DNA of 50,537 nucleotides from Chloroflexota bacterium (GCA_003228195.2 QGNO01000011.1:5001-55537), one strand, 5' to 3'. Positions 24,490 to 33,042 are shown, counted from the stretch's first letter. Notes: generated by a model from the letters alone, not told the origin. Translations and numbers: made by a program.

Positions 24490-25241
24490 CCTCGGAAGGA
24501 CAAAAAGAGTTCACGTTAAAGCAGCACTTAGAGGAACTTAGATCACGCCTGCTTGTAACTGCGATAAGTGCACTAATAGGTACAATTATAACATTCGCAT
24601 TTCATCGTCAGATTCTTGTGTTCCTACAAAAACCTGCGACAGGAATTTCAGGAATTGAAACCTCCCCTTTAGTTTACACTCACCTGACAGAAATGCTGGG
24701 CATCAGCATGAAAATCTCATTTATGGGGGGGCTGATTCTAGCGCTGCCAGTTCTGACCTATCAATTCATCGCTTTTATCTCACCTGGTCTTACCAAAACA
24801 GAGAAGCGATATCTTTTGCTTCTACTTCCGGGAGTGTCGATTGGATTCATTTCTGGAGTTGCGTTTGGATACTTCGTACTTATACCAGCCGCCATAAAAT
24901 TCTTTCTAACTTTCAACGCTGACATTGCAGCCCCCATGATTAGGATAGGCAACTACATTAACCTGATGACCAATCTCCTTTTCTGGAACGGCCTTGTATT
25001 CGAAACGCCAGTATTAATGTTTGCTCTGGCTAAATTGAGGATAATAAATCACAGGAGATTTTCACAATGGCGGAAGTTCGCGATAGTAATGGCATTTCTA
25101 TTGGGAGCCCTCATTACCCCTACATTCGACCCAATCAATCAAACGTTGGTAGCGATCCCCATTGTAATACTTTACGAACTGGGAATATGGCTGGCTTGGC
25201 TAGTGAACAGAAATGGGGATGCTAAAAGTCAAACGGAATGA
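24486..25241 (+). CDS. tatC: Sec-independent translocase TatC
   Basis: A 251-residue protein with six membrane helices, the N-terminal H-L-E-E-L-R-S-R-L consensus that binds the twin-arginine signal, and the F-I-S-P-G-L segment. TatC is the core receptor of the twin-arginine translocase. The TTG start overlaps the tatA/B stop (TTGA). Tat substrates could include some redox enzymes, but none in this window shows a clear twin-arginine signal. Confidence 0.95.
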   Translation: MTSEGQKEFTLKQHLEELRSRLLVTAISALIGTIITFAFHRQILVFLQKPATGISGIETSPLVYTHLTEMLGISMKISFMGGLILALPVLTYQFIAFISPGLTKTEKRYLLLLLPGVSIGFISGVAFGYFVLIPAAIKFFLTFNADIAAPMIRIGNYINLMTNLLFWNGLVFETPVLMFALAKLRIINHRRFSQWRKFAIVMAFLLGALITPTFDPINQTLVAIPIVILYELGIWLAWLVNRNGDAKSQTE

Positions 25242-25249
25242 TCGTCCGC

Positions 25250-25453
25250 TTACACTTTAACTTTCTTCTTGCCCTTCGAAGTAGTAGTTTTCTCTTTCGA
25301 GCCCGGGTCTTCCGCCCCGTCCTGACCACGCCTGAAAGCACGTATTCCCTTGCCCAATGCTCCGCCGACTTCAGGGAGTCTACCTACCCCAAAAACGATA
25401 ATCACTATTACCAAGATGATTATTAACTCTGGTCCACCTAATCTAAAAGGCAT
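25250..25453 (-). CDS. tatA: Sec-independent translocase TatA
   Basis: A 67-residue protein with an N-terminal membrane helix, the F-G-V-G-R-L-P-E-V-G hinge, and a short amphipathic helix G-K-G-I-R-A-F-R-R followed by a Lys-rich tail. It is a better TatA match than the other small Tat gene. It is convergent with tatC, 8 bp between stops, so it needs its own promoter; separate expression could adjust the amount of pore-forming TatA. Confidence 0.9.
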   Translation of the reverse strand: MPFRLGGPELIIILVIVIIVFGVGRLPEVGGALGKGIRAFRRGQDGAEDPGSKEKTTTSKGKKKVKV

Positions 25454-25575
25454 GTTGAGCCTCCAACCAATCTATTACTTCAATAATACCTAAGTGATGA
25501 CTCACAGGCAAGACAGCAAACATTTCCATGCCTGATGAACTGTCAAACCGGATAGATATGTAGACCAAGCAATCC

Positions 25576-25604
25576 TTGACCCTCTTAACCCGTGTACCTA
25601 TACT
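25576..25604 (+). promoter_or_regulatory. promoter of tRNA-Ala
   Basis: TTGACC (25576-25581), 17 nt, TATACT (25599-25604). The -10 box ends 5 nt before the mature tRNA 5' end, so the expected transcription start coincides with nucleotide 1 of the tRNA. Confidence 0.65.
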
Positions 25605-25609
25605 GTAGT

Positions 25610-25685
25610 GGGGCTGTAGCTCAGCTGGGAGAGCGCCTCCTTTGCAAGGAGGAAGTCAGGGGTTCGAGTCCCCTCAGCTCCACCA
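25610..25685 (+). tRNA. tRNA-Ala (TGC) with encoded CCA
   Basis: Acceptor GGGGCTG pairs CAGCTCC with one G-T wobble; D-arm TAGCTCAGCTGGGA, anticodon stem CTCCT/AGGAG with loop TTGCAAG region giving anticodon TGC, T-arm GGTTCGAGTCC, discriminator A at 25682 and CCA at 25683-25685. Confidence 0.97.
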
Positions 25686-25704
25686 TCTCTCGCATAATTG
25701 GTTG

Positions 25705-25732
25705 TTGACTCCTACCCACTAGCCAATAACAT
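25705..25732 (+). promoter_or_regulatory. promoter of the Asp-box protein gene
   Basis: TTGACT (25705-25710), 16 nt, TAACAT (25727-25732), 52 nt upstream of the ATG. Moderate -10 match. Confidence 0.4.
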
Positions 25733-25784
25733 CCGTGCCAAATTCGTCCAACTATTCATCTTGTAAACGCAGAGGTGCCAAACG

Positions 25785-28700
25785 ATGATCATTGATCCCA
25801 AGTTTTATCAGGCGATGAAATACCGCTGTATTGGACCATTCCGTGGAGGTCGCGTTTTGGCTGTAGCGGGGGATCCTGTCGACCAAGCAACTTTTTATTT
25901 TGGTGCCTGCTCGGGCGGCATTTGGAAAACTGATGACGCAGGCGTGTTTTGGCACAACATATCTGACGGATACTTTAAGACTGCATCAGTCGGCGCTATT
26001 GCAGTTTCTGATTCTGATCCTAATGTCATATACGCAGGTATGGGAGAAGCATGTATTAGAAGTAATGTGACTCACGGAGACGGAGTGTACAAATCCACTG
26101 ACGCTGGGAAATCATGGCAGCACTTGGGGCTTGAGAATACTAGACATATTGCGAGGGTCAGAATACACCCCACTAATCCAGATCTTGTATATGTTGCTGC
26201 CCTAGGGCATGCGTTTGGTCCTAACGAAGAAAGAGGGGTTTTTAGATCTACCAACGGAGGCGCAACTTGGGAAAAGATTCTCTATAAGAGTGAGAACGCA
26301 GGATCCATAGATTTATCTATGGATCCTGCAAATCCAAGAATACTCTACGCCTCTATTTATCAAGCAAGGCGATATCCCTACACTATAGTAAGCGGTGGTC
26401 CTGACAGTGGCATATGGCGATCACTGAATGGCGGCGACACATGGGAGGACATCTCCACTAAGCCAGGGATCCCACAGGGTTCCTTGGGAAGAATCGGCGT
26501 CGCTGTTTCCCCTGCAAAACGTGGCAGAATTTGGGCATTGATCGAGCATAAAGATGGAGGCCTCTATCGGTCAGATGATGCTGGGGAAACGTGGGCCCTT
26601 ACTTCTAATGACCCAAACCTTAGCAAACGAAATTTCTATTACACCCACGTTTTCGCTCATCCTACGGATTCAGAAACGTGTTACGTGTTGAGCGGACGAA
26701 ACTGGAAATCCACCGATGGAGGTCGTACTTTCACTCGCTTTACGACCCCTCATGACGACGACCACGACATGTGGATAGATCCAAAAAATCCTAGGAGAAT
26801 CATCCATGCAAATGATGAGGGGGCTACTATTTCCTTCAACGATGGATTCTCATGGACGAGGCTAGAAAACCAACCCACAGGTCAGTTCTACCACGTAACA
26901 ACTGACTCAAATTTCCCTTACAGGGTTTATGGCACTCAGCAGGATGGCAGCTCGATCAGCATTCCAAGCCGTTCTCCCACAGGTGCAATAACTCAAACCG
27001 AGTGGTACTCGGTTGGTGGCGGTGAAGCTGGATATGTCGCAGTTAAACCGGACGATCCCAATATAGTCTACGCTGCACATAGCGGTGGCGGGCCACTAAG
27101 CAGGTACGATCGGAGAACTGGGCAAGGGCATGACGTTCGGATAAATCCAGAACGTATCAGCAATCTCGAACCAGAAAAGCAAGAGTATCGATTTCAGTGG
27201 ACGTTTCCAATAGTTATCTCTCATCATGATCCCGACGTAATTTACGCAACGGGCAATCATGTCTTTCGTTCAACTGAGAATGGCGCCAGTTGGGATGAGA
27301 TCAGTCCAGACTTAACAAGAAACGATCTACCTGCAGCTACAGCTTCGTACGGTGCCCCCGTGGAAGGTTTGCCTCCATGTACGATTTTCACTTTTGATGA
27401 ATCCAAGATTCAAAAAGGTGTGCTGTGGGCCGGTTCAGATGACGGCTTGATTCACGTGTCAACAAACAGCGGCGACACTTGGGAAAATGTCACCCCCAAA
27501 GAAATCCCGGAATGGTCACTCGTAAGCATCATTGATCCTTCTCCTCATGACCCAGCTTCAGCTTATGTCGCGGTCACAGCATACAAACTACACGACAACA
27601 GCCCTTACCTCTTCAAAACCACGGATTATGGCAAAACCTGGACAAAAATAACAAACGGCATCTCTGATAACGACTTCACAAGAGTTATCAGAGAGGATCC
27701 TGAAACTAAAGGACTATTATTTGCTGGCACTGAAACTGGAATCTACGTTTCGTTTGATGACGGAGGCAACTGGCAATCGCTACAGCTTAATCTCCCAGTA
27801 GTTCCGATACACGACTTCGTTATTAAAGAAGACGATTTAGTGGTAGCCACCCATGGGAGAGCATTCTGGATACTCGATGACATTAGTCCATTGAGGGAAT
27901 TAAATTCCGATATCACAGAAAAATCCAGCCATATATTCAAGTCTAAGAATGGATACAGATTCCCAATGTGGAGATCCCTAAGACCAGATGCCTCTTCTGT
28001 CCCAGGCATGAACTACGACCGAGGATCGGGGCCAGTTGTCTTCTCCTGGTTTACTGAAAAAGATGCCCAAGATAACTTGGTAAGCCAGACCTACTTGGAT
28101 GCAGGGGAAAATCCACCAGACGGCGTCATAATCTGCTACTCCCTAAACATTGAGCCAAAAGCGGCCATAAAGTTGAAGATAGTTGATTCTAGAGGAAGAG
28201 TCGTTAACAACTATCAAAGCAAAGAAGAGGGAGCAACCTCTTCGCCACCATTCTTACAAAAAGTGCAAGGCATGAATCGATTTGTTTGGGACATGCGTGA
28301 AATGGGAGCCGACACTGTACCTGGCGACAAATCAGTAGGAGGTCTCGATGAAAGTGTGATTGGACCTCTGGTAGTGCCCGGGAAATACGAAGCTCAACTT
28401 ACTGTTGATGGGAAAACAGTAAAACAATTGTTCAACGTTCAAAAGAACCCTATTAACCCATCTACAAATGAAGAATTGGAGAAACAACACGAAATCCTAA
28501 TGCGAATTCGGGATACTACATCCGAAATTGCCGGTCGGGTAGGCACCATACGAAACATAAGGGTGCAGATACAAAATTGGCTCGGCCGCCTTGAGTCTGC
28601 CAATAAGTCTAAGGCCGTCAAGGACCTTTCTTCACTTATTCTACAAAATCTCGCTGGTATTGAATCTGAGTTGATACACACTCCTGACGCAGGGGATCTA

Positions 28701-28931
28701 GGGATGGACTCACCAGTCAAAATCTATGCGAAGTTTGCAGCGCTCAATTCGGTTATAGGGAGCGCCGACTACGCACCTCCGAAGCAAACGCTTGAAGCGT
28801 ATAATTCAATTGACCGTCAATACATGACCCAAAATGCCAAGTTGGTACGGGTGATTGAAGTAGACATCCCAAATTTGAACAGGCTCTTAGATGAAGTAGA
28901 TCTCGATCCTGTGACTACAAATATCGATTAA
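25785..28931 (+). CDS. large Asp-box / sortilin-like beta-propeller protein
   Basis: A 1048-residue protein built of Asp-box (BNR) repeats of the form S-x-D-x-G-x-T-W. At least nine are visible, for example S-T-D-A-G-K-S-W, S-T-N-G-G-A-T-W, S-L-N-G-G-D-T-W, S-D-D-A-G-E-T-W, S-T-E-N-G-A-S-W and T-T-D-Y-G-K-T-W. This fits two consecutive propellers (about residues 1-700) related to the VPS10/sortilin N-terminal and glycosyl hydrolase-like families. A beta-rich domain and a helical C-terminal region (about 885-1048) follow. No signal peptide or membrane helix is apparent at the N-terminus M-I-I-D-P-K-F-Y-Q. Enzymatic function is unproven. The stop overlaps the convergent MFS gene by 4 bp. Confidence 0.85.
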   Translation: MIIDPKFYQAMKYRCIGPFRGGRVLAVAGDPVDQATFYFGACSGGIWKTDDAGVFWHNISDGYFKTASVGAIAVSDSDPNVIYAGMGEACIRSNVTHGDGVYKSTDAGKSWQHLGLENTRHIARVRIHPTNPDLVYVAALGHAFGPNEERGVFRSTNGGATWEKILYKSENAGSIDLSMDPANPRILYASIYQARRYPYTIVSGGPDSGIWRSLNGGDTWEDISTKPGIPQGSLGRIGVAVSPAKRGRIWALIEHKDGGLYRSDDAGETWALTSNDPNLSKRNFYYTHVFAHPTDSETCYVLSGRNWKSTDGGRTFTRFTTPHDDDHDMWIDPKNPRRIIHANDEGATISFNDGFSWTRLENQPTGQFYHVTTDSNFPYRVYGTQQDGSSISIPSRSPTGAITQTEWYSVGGGEAGYVAVKPDDPNIVYAAHSGGGPLSRYDRRTGQGHDVRINPERISNLEPEKQEYRFQWTFPIVISHHDPDVIYATGNHVFRSTENGASWDEISPDLTRNDLPAATASYGAPVEGLPPCTIFTFDESKIQKGVLWAGSDDGLIHVSTNSGDTWENVTPKEIPEWSLVSIIDPSPHDPASAYVAVTAYKLHDNSPYLFKTTDYGKTWTKITNGISDNDFTRVIREDPETKGLLFAGTETGIYVSFDDGGNWQSLQLNLPVVPIHDFVIKEDDLVVATHGRAFWILDDISPLRELNSDITEKSSHIFKSKNGYRFPMWRSLRPDASSVPGMNYDRGSGPVVFSWFTEKDAQDNLVSQTYLDAGENPPDGVIICYSLNIEPKAAIKLKIVDSRGRVVNNYQSKEEGATSSPPFLQKVQGMNRFVWDMREMGADTVPGDKSVGGLDESVIGPLVVPGKYEAQLTVDGKTVKQLFNVQKNPINPSTNEELEKQHEILMRIRDTTSEIAGRVGTIRNIRVQIQNWLGRLESANKSKAVKDLSSLILQNLAGIESELIHTPDAGDLGMDSPVKIYAKFAALNSVIGSADYAPPKQTLEAYNSIDRQYMTQNAKLVRVIEVDIPNLNRLLDEVDLDPVTTNID
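26298..26329. repeat. perfect 14-bp inverted repeat inside the Asp-box gene
   Basis: GCAGGATCCATAGA and TCTATGGATCCTGC are exact reverse complements separated by TTTA. It is in frame within the coding sequence, encoding A-G-S-I-D-L-S-M-D-P-A. Such a perfect stem is unusual in a gene and could form a stable mRNA hairpin. Confidence 0.85.
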
Positions 28932-30175
28932 ATAAACTGAGCGGGGGTGCCATTTCTAGGCCCAGTTTCTGGAAGCATAAAGCCGGATAAAATCATAAGG
29001 ATAGGCAATACGGCCAAAACACTGAAACTTGGCAAGTAACTTCCGAAAGCGTCCGTGGTTACGCCTACTAGTAACGGTCCCATAAAGCTTAACAAATTGC
29101 CTACTGCTAGGCCGGCCGACAAAACGACCGCGACCTCAGACGGAGTTTTTCCGGGTAGTTCAGTCGCAACGATAAAAATCATAGGGATGAATACCCATTG
29201 AGAGATCCCAAGCCCAATTACGGATATATATATTAAAGGTTCGTTGTGAACCAAGAACGATCCAAAACCCGAAATAATGAAAAGCACACCTGCGCCAATC
29301 AGAAAAGGTCTTCTCAAGCCAAGTTTGCCTGATAATAAACCCGCAGCGGGGCTCGCAATTAAACCAACGAGTGGGGCTAGTCCAATGATTAACCCAGCTT
29401 TTGACAAACTCATTCCGAAAACTTCGTTGTAGTAGGTCGGTAACCAAGCATTTAAACTCAAGTACGCTAGAAATGGGCCAACAAAGGCCATTGCGATCAA
29501 CCCAGTAGTCCTTTCTTTAAGGACCCCTGACAAATTCGACCTAGCTTTAGTGTTACCCACCTGTTCCTGATTGATACCATTTTTGCCAAGGAGTACCCAG
29601 GCGATCGTCCCAATCAGTGCAACCACACCAAATGTGAATATTGCCACTTTCCATCCGAACAAGTTAGCTATTGGGACCGCTAAAAACATGCTAATAGCCA
29701 TTCCACTGGTTTGTCCCATCCAATTCGTACCGTTAATAATCGGCAATTCCCTTCGTCCGAACCATTGAGAACTCACGCCCCCTACCAAAGGGATGACAAT
29801 GCCTACTCCCAAACCCAAGGCGATGCGCCATAACACGTGGCCAGCGAAATTGGTCATAAAGGGTGCGAGCATACCAGCAGACATTAAGAAGGAACCCAAA
29901 GCGAAAGTTCGGTACACACCAAACCTAGCCGCCATAAATCCAGAAGGCACATTTCCGACTGCGAGGACTAGTGCCATGACAGCAATCAAGACACTGACAC
30001 TACCTCTAGCCAGACCATACTCTTCCATTATGAACGGGAACAGCGGCGCTGGGGCTAACACATTAATGCCGATGCTTAGCTGGGCAGAAATAAGCAAACC
30101 ATGTATAACCCAACGATATCTAGACTGCGTTTTTTCGTGCACTTTCAACCTTGACCACAGAAAAGGCGGCTCCAA
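28928..30175 (-). CDS. major facilitator superfamily transporter
   Basis: A 415-residue protein with twelve hydrophobic segments and the MFS loop motif in G-F-M-A-A-R-F-G-V-Y-R-T after helix 2, plus a related G-L-L-S-G-K-L-G-L-R-R-P in the second half. It resembles the cyanate/nitrate-like CynX and related anion or small organic acid carriers, but the substrate is unknown. The open frame begins at TTG 30175, inside a hairpin at 30166-30183. An in-frame GTG at 30142 with AAGG 6 nt upstream is an equally good or better start, giving 404 residues. Convergent with the Asp-box gene. Confidence 0.88.
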   Translation of the reverse strand: MEPPFLWSRLKVHEKTQSRYRWVIHGLLISAQLSIGINVLAPAPLFPFIMEEYGLARGSVSVLIAVMALVLAVGNVPSGFMAARFGVYRTFALGSFLMSAGMLAPFMTNFAGHVLWRIALGLGVGIVIPLVGGVSSQWFGRRELPIINGTNWMGQTSGMAISMFLAVPIANLFGWKVAIFTFGVVALIGTIAWVLLGKNGINQEQVGNTKARSNLSGVLKERTTGLIAMAFVGPFLAYLSLNAWLPTYYNEVFGMSLSKAGLIIGLAPLVGLIASPAAGLLSGKLGLRRPFLIGAGVLFIISGFGSFLVHNEPLIYISVIGLGISQWVFIPMIFIVATELPGKTPSEVAVVLSAGLAVGNLLSFMGPLLVGVTTDAFGSYLPSFSVLAVLPILMILSGFMLPETGPRNGTPAQFI

Positions 30176-30183
30176 CGAGCCGC
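30166..30183. repeat. short GC-rich hairpin at the MFS gene start
   Basis: GCGGCTC and GAGCCGC pair perfectly around CAAC, which includes the possible TTG start of the MFS gene. It could mask that start or mark the end of an older plus-strand transcript. Confidence 0.5.
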
Positions 30184-30375
30184 AAATATTTCAAAGCGCT
30201 GTTTAGCTCCCCACATATTACTGTTGTTTTGAGTCGTTGCGACAGAAAACAGAGTGCTCATAATAAAGTACGTGGGTACTTAAAATCATTTTTGGATCCT
30301 CGAATTATATCAGGGCGGTCGATAGCCACTAACTTAAACGGCATGGCAGGTTAATCATCTCACTGTTTACGCCGT

Positions 30376-30566
30376 ATGAGACATGATCGAAACACAATAA
30401 TTCTTTGGGCAGACGACGTCGGGATAATCTACAAAAGCAAGATCCACTCTTCATATTTTTCGTCTTCACTCAAAATGTCCCGATTCCCTTACAGAACGGT
30501 GAACCAGGTTATGCAGCTGCCACCGATTTCATAGCCCGCATGTCTTCGGAGTGCTACAAATCCTAA
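30376..30566 (+). pseudogene. possible coding remnants in a gene-free stretch
   Basis: Bases 30176-30585 hold no complete gene. Two overlapping plus-strand frames look protein-like. One (30376-30534) begins M-R-H-D-R-N-T-I-I-L-W-A-D-D-V-G, weakly like the N-terminal metal site of sulfatases. The other, ending at 30566, reads V-P-I-P-L-Q-N-G-E-P-G-Y-A-A-A-T-D-F-I-A-R-M. Neither has a ribosome site. They may be decayed fragments, or chance. Confidence 0.25.
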
Positions 30567-30585
30567 GCATTTAGGCACGAATTCC

Positions 30586-30614
30586 TTGACAACCGGTCAC
30601 ATCAAACATATGAT
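30586..30614 (+). promoter_or_regulatory. near-consensus sigma70 promoter of rpsU-yqeY
   Basis: TTGACA (30586-30591), exactly 17 nt, TATGAT (30609-30614). The -35 is perfect and the -10 differs at one base. It lies 36 nt upstream of the rpsU ATG, the strongest promoter-like site in the window. Confidence 0.75.
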
Positions 30615-30650
30615 TGCGTTGAAAGTTTTAAGATTTATTAGAAGGTGAAC

Positions 30651-30830
30651 ATGGGTCACGTAGCCATATCAGAAGGTGAAAGCTTTGATAGCCTGCTTCG
30701 GCGCTTCACTAAGAAAGTGCAGACGGATGGAATATTGTCTGAGGCCCGTAGAAGAGAACACTTTGAGCCTCCTAGCATAAAGCGGAAAAAGAAGGCAGCC
30801 GCCAAACGTCGGAAGAGTTCTAGGCGATAG
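30651..30830 (+). CDS. rpsU: 30S ribosomal protein bS21
   Basis: A 59-residue highly basic protein: V-A-I-S-E-G-E-S-F-D-S-L-L-R-R-F, then R-R-R-E-H-F-E-P-P-S and a Lys/Arg tail ending K-R-R-K-S-S-R-R. bS21 binds the 30S platform and helps translation initiation. I start at ATG 30651, with AAGGTG 4 nt upstream, rather than GTG 30645. yqeY follows 30 bp downstream, the common bacterial pairing. Confidence 0.93.
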   Translation: MGHVAISEGESFDSLLRRFTKKVQTDGILSEARRREHFEPPSIKRKKKAAAKRRKSSRR

Positions 30831-30860
30831 TTTAAAACACTCTCGTATAGTTGTCCTACC

Positions 30861-31307
30861 ATGTCTATTCAAGAACGCCTCTCAACAGACTTAAAAACGG
30901 CTATGCGGGAAAAAAATGAGCCTCGTAGGTCGACAATAAGGTTCATCCGCGCAGCGATTCAAAACGAGGAAAAAGAAAAACGACGCCCACTTGAAGACGA
31001 GAACGTTATAATTGTTCTCAGTAGGATGGTTAGGCAACACCAAGAAAGTATCACAGGATTCGGAATGGCTAATAGATTGGACTTGGTAAAAAAAGAGGAG
31101 TCCGAACTTGCCATAGTAAGAGAATATCTACCAGAACAAATTTCTGACGAAGAGTTGGATTCACTTGTGCGTAATGCAATCTGTGAAGCGGATGCGAAAC
31201 AACAAGCAGACATGGGTAAAGTCATGAAAATACTAATGCCCAAGGTTCAAGGCAAGGCAGACGGCTCAAGGGTAAGTTCCTTAGTAAAGGATCTTCTAAC
31301 AAAATAG
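30861..31307 (+). CDS. yqeY: GatB/YqeY domain protein
   Basis: A 148-residue helical protein of the YqeY family, related to the tail domain of GatB amidotransferase and possibly binding tRNA. Family features: M-R-E-K-N-E-P-R-R-S-T-I-R near the N-terminus, E-L-A-I-V-R-E-Y-L-P-E-Q, and D-M-G-K-V-M-K-I-L-M-P-K-V-Q-G-K-A-D-G-S. Its role is not established. Likely co-transcribed with rpsU. Confidence 0.93.
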   Translation: MSIQERLSTDLKTAMREKNEPRRSTIRFIRAAIQNEEKEKRRPLEDENVIIVLSRMVRQHQESITGFGMANRLDLVKKEESELAIVREYLPEQISDEELDSLVRNAICEADAKQQADMGKVMKILMPKVQGKADGSRVSSLVKDLLTK

Positions 31308-31375
31308 GTGGCCGATTCATTGTCTCGTTCACGACTATATATTGACTCCAATGGCTTGTTCTGGACACTTATAGA

Positions 31376-31393
31376 CTAGGTTGGGATACCTAG
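31376..31393. promoter_or_regulatory. small dyad upstream of purQ
   Basis: CTAGGT and ACCTAG flank TGGGAT, 40 bp before the purQ start. It could be an operator for purine regulation or a weak leader hairpin. A short dyad like this may be coincidental. Confidence 0.25.
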
Positions 31394-31433
31394 AGTAACA
31401 TAGTGCTTTCTAACTTTTCTTAGGAGCAATCTG

Positions 31434-32123
31434 TTGCGTTTTGGAATAGTAGTCTTTCCCGGAACTTGGAGTGACACCGACTGTTATCACGCTGTCACTG
31501 AAGTCTTAAACCAGGATGCGCAATATATATGGCATCAAGAATCAAATATCCGCGACATAGATTGTCTTGTACTCCCAGGCGGCTTTTCATACGGCGACTA
31601 TTTACGCACCGGCGCCATTGCACGATTTTCTCCAGTAATGAGCGCTATAAAGAAATTCGCTAATGACGGCGGTTTGGTTATAGGAATATGTAACGGTTTC
31701 CAGATCCTATGTGAAGCCCAACTACTCCCTGGGGTTCTAATACGTAATGACGACCTTCGTTTTCGTTGTGAATGGACTAACTTAAAGATCGAGAACAATG
31801 GAACAAAATTCACCTCCAGAGCTTCACAAAAGGAATTGATTAAAGTTCCTATTTCTCATGGAGAAGGCAATTATTACGCTGATTCCAAAACTATAGATAC
31901 CCTCAACAACAATGGTCAGGTGGTTTTCCGGTATTGTAGTCCGTCTGGCCAAATCGACGCCGAATCGAATCCGAACGGGTCCATTGAAAACATCGCAGGA
32001 ATCGTGAACGATCAAGGTAATGTCATGGGCATGATGCCTCACCCAGAAAGATGCTGCGAGGAAATAATAGGAGGGACTGACGGGCGGATAATTTTTGAAT
32101 CCATGATAGATTCGGTGCCCTAA
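31434..32123 (+). CDS. purQ: phosphoribosylformylglycinamidine synthase subunit PurQ
   Basis: The glutaminase subunit of FGAM synthase, 229 residues, supplying ammonia to PurL in step four of purine synthesis. The class I amidotransferase triad is visible: C86 in G-I-C-N-G-F-Q and H-x-E in M-P-H-P-E-R. The N-terminal F-P-G-T-W-S-D-T-D segment is typical. TTG start with AGGAG 7 nt upstream. It precedes the EamA genes and purL. purS, needed by small-type PurL, is not in the window. Confidence 0.95.
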   Translation: MRFGIVVFPGTWSDTDCYHAVTEVLNQDAQYIWHQESNIRDIDCLVLPGGFSYGDYLRTGAIARFSPVMSAIKKFANDGGLVIGICNGFQILCEAQLLPGVLIRNDDLRFRCEWTNLKIENNGTKFTSRASQKELIKVPISHGEGNYYADSKTIDTLNNNGQVVFRYCSPSGQIDAESNPNGSIENIAGIVNDQGNVMGMMPHPERCCEEIIGGTDGRIIFESMIDSVP

Positions 32124-32124
32124 T

Positions 32125-32559
32125 TTGACCCAGGCCATAATCTTCGCTCTTTTGGCTGCCCTCGGTTGGGGCACGTCCGCAATTTTCGTGCGGTTAGGTT
32201 TGCAGAATTTGACGGCCACTCCCGGGACAGCCATTTCCTTGGCTGTCGGTACGATATTGATAGGCATAGTGGCCGTCACTGCCCACGGACCAACGGCGTT
32301 TAATCTAAACCCAAATGAGTTTGCCTGGATAGTACTATTGGGGGTATTGAATTACGTCCTAGGGCGATATCTCAATTTTAACAGTGTCAATCTCGCTGGA
32401 ATTTCACGCTCAGCACCTTTATTGGCATCGGCTCCACTCGTTGCAGTCGCAATGGGAATTCTAATTGGTGGGGAAACGATAAATTCGTTCATCCTCTTAG
32501 GTACCCTAAGTATTTTCGGTGGGGTTATTCTAGTAGCCACAGGTGGCGGTCGCGGATAA
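32125..32559 (+). CDS. EamA/DMT transporter, N-terminal half
   Basis: A 144-residue protein with about five hydrophobic helices corresponding to the first EamA domain of a drug/metabolite transporter (A-A-L-G-W-G-T-S-A-I-F-V-R near the start). It begins at TTG one base after the purQ stop. It ends at a single TAA (32557-32559), and the second EamA half resumes in the same frame three codons later. A normal transporter has both domains in about 290-300 residues, so this is either a nonsense-interrupted gene or one of a pair of half-size subunits. Confidence 0.75.
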   Translation: MTQAIIFALLAALGWGTSAIFVRLGLQNLTATPGTAISLAVGTILIGIVAVTAHGPTAFNLNPNEFAWIVLLGVLNYVLGRYLNFNSVNLAGISRSAPLLASAPLVAVAMGILIGGETINSFILLGTLSIFGGVILVATGGGRG

Positions 32560-32568
32560 GCGAATAAG

Positions 32569-33042
32569 ATGACTAACGTATTGAACAAAGCCATTAACGA
32601 AAAGCCAGTGACGACCGGCATGCTCCTGGCATTGATGGCTGCCACGGCATATGGATCGAGTCAATTCTTGGCCAAGCAGATCGTTACCGAGATAGCCCCT
32701 CCGTCGGTAGTAGCAACTGTAGGACTATTTTCTGGGTTTGTCGTTTTGATGGGTCTATCTATTGGGAATCTGCCAAAAGATCGTAAGGCCCCTAAGAAAG
32801 CTGTAGTTTTTCTAATCCTGTCTGGAATCGCATCCTCAGCCGGGGTGACGTTCCTATACACTGCGCTTGAACTCGCGCCAGTCGTAATAGTCGCACCAGT
32901 TTCATCGGTTACACCATTGATTTCTTTGAGCTTAGCACATATCTTTCTACCAAAGATGGAGTCTATCACCGCCAAGACATGGGTTGGCGCAATCTTGGTG
33001 GTTGCAGGTGTCAGTTTAATAACAATAGGAAGTCACATTTAG
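32569..33042 (+). CDS. EamA/DMT transporter, C-terminal half
   Basis: A 157-residue protein equal to the second EamA domain: a polar stretch, then A-L-M-A-A-T-A-Y-G-S-S-Q-F, four to five helices and the L-A-P-V-V-I-V-A-P-V-S-S-V-T-P signature. ATG start but no convincing ribosome site in front, which argues that it was once read continuously with the preceding half. The halves lie between purQ and purL, so a nucleobase or amino acid substrate is possible but only by association. Confidence 0.72.
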   Translation: MTNVLNKAINEKPVTTGMLLALMAATAYGSSQFLAKQIVTEIAPPSVVATVGLFSGFVVLMGLSIGNLPKDRKAPKKAVVFLILSGIASSAGVTFLYTALELAPVVIVAPVSSVTPLISLSLAHIFLPKMESITAKTWVGAILVVAGVSLITIGSHI

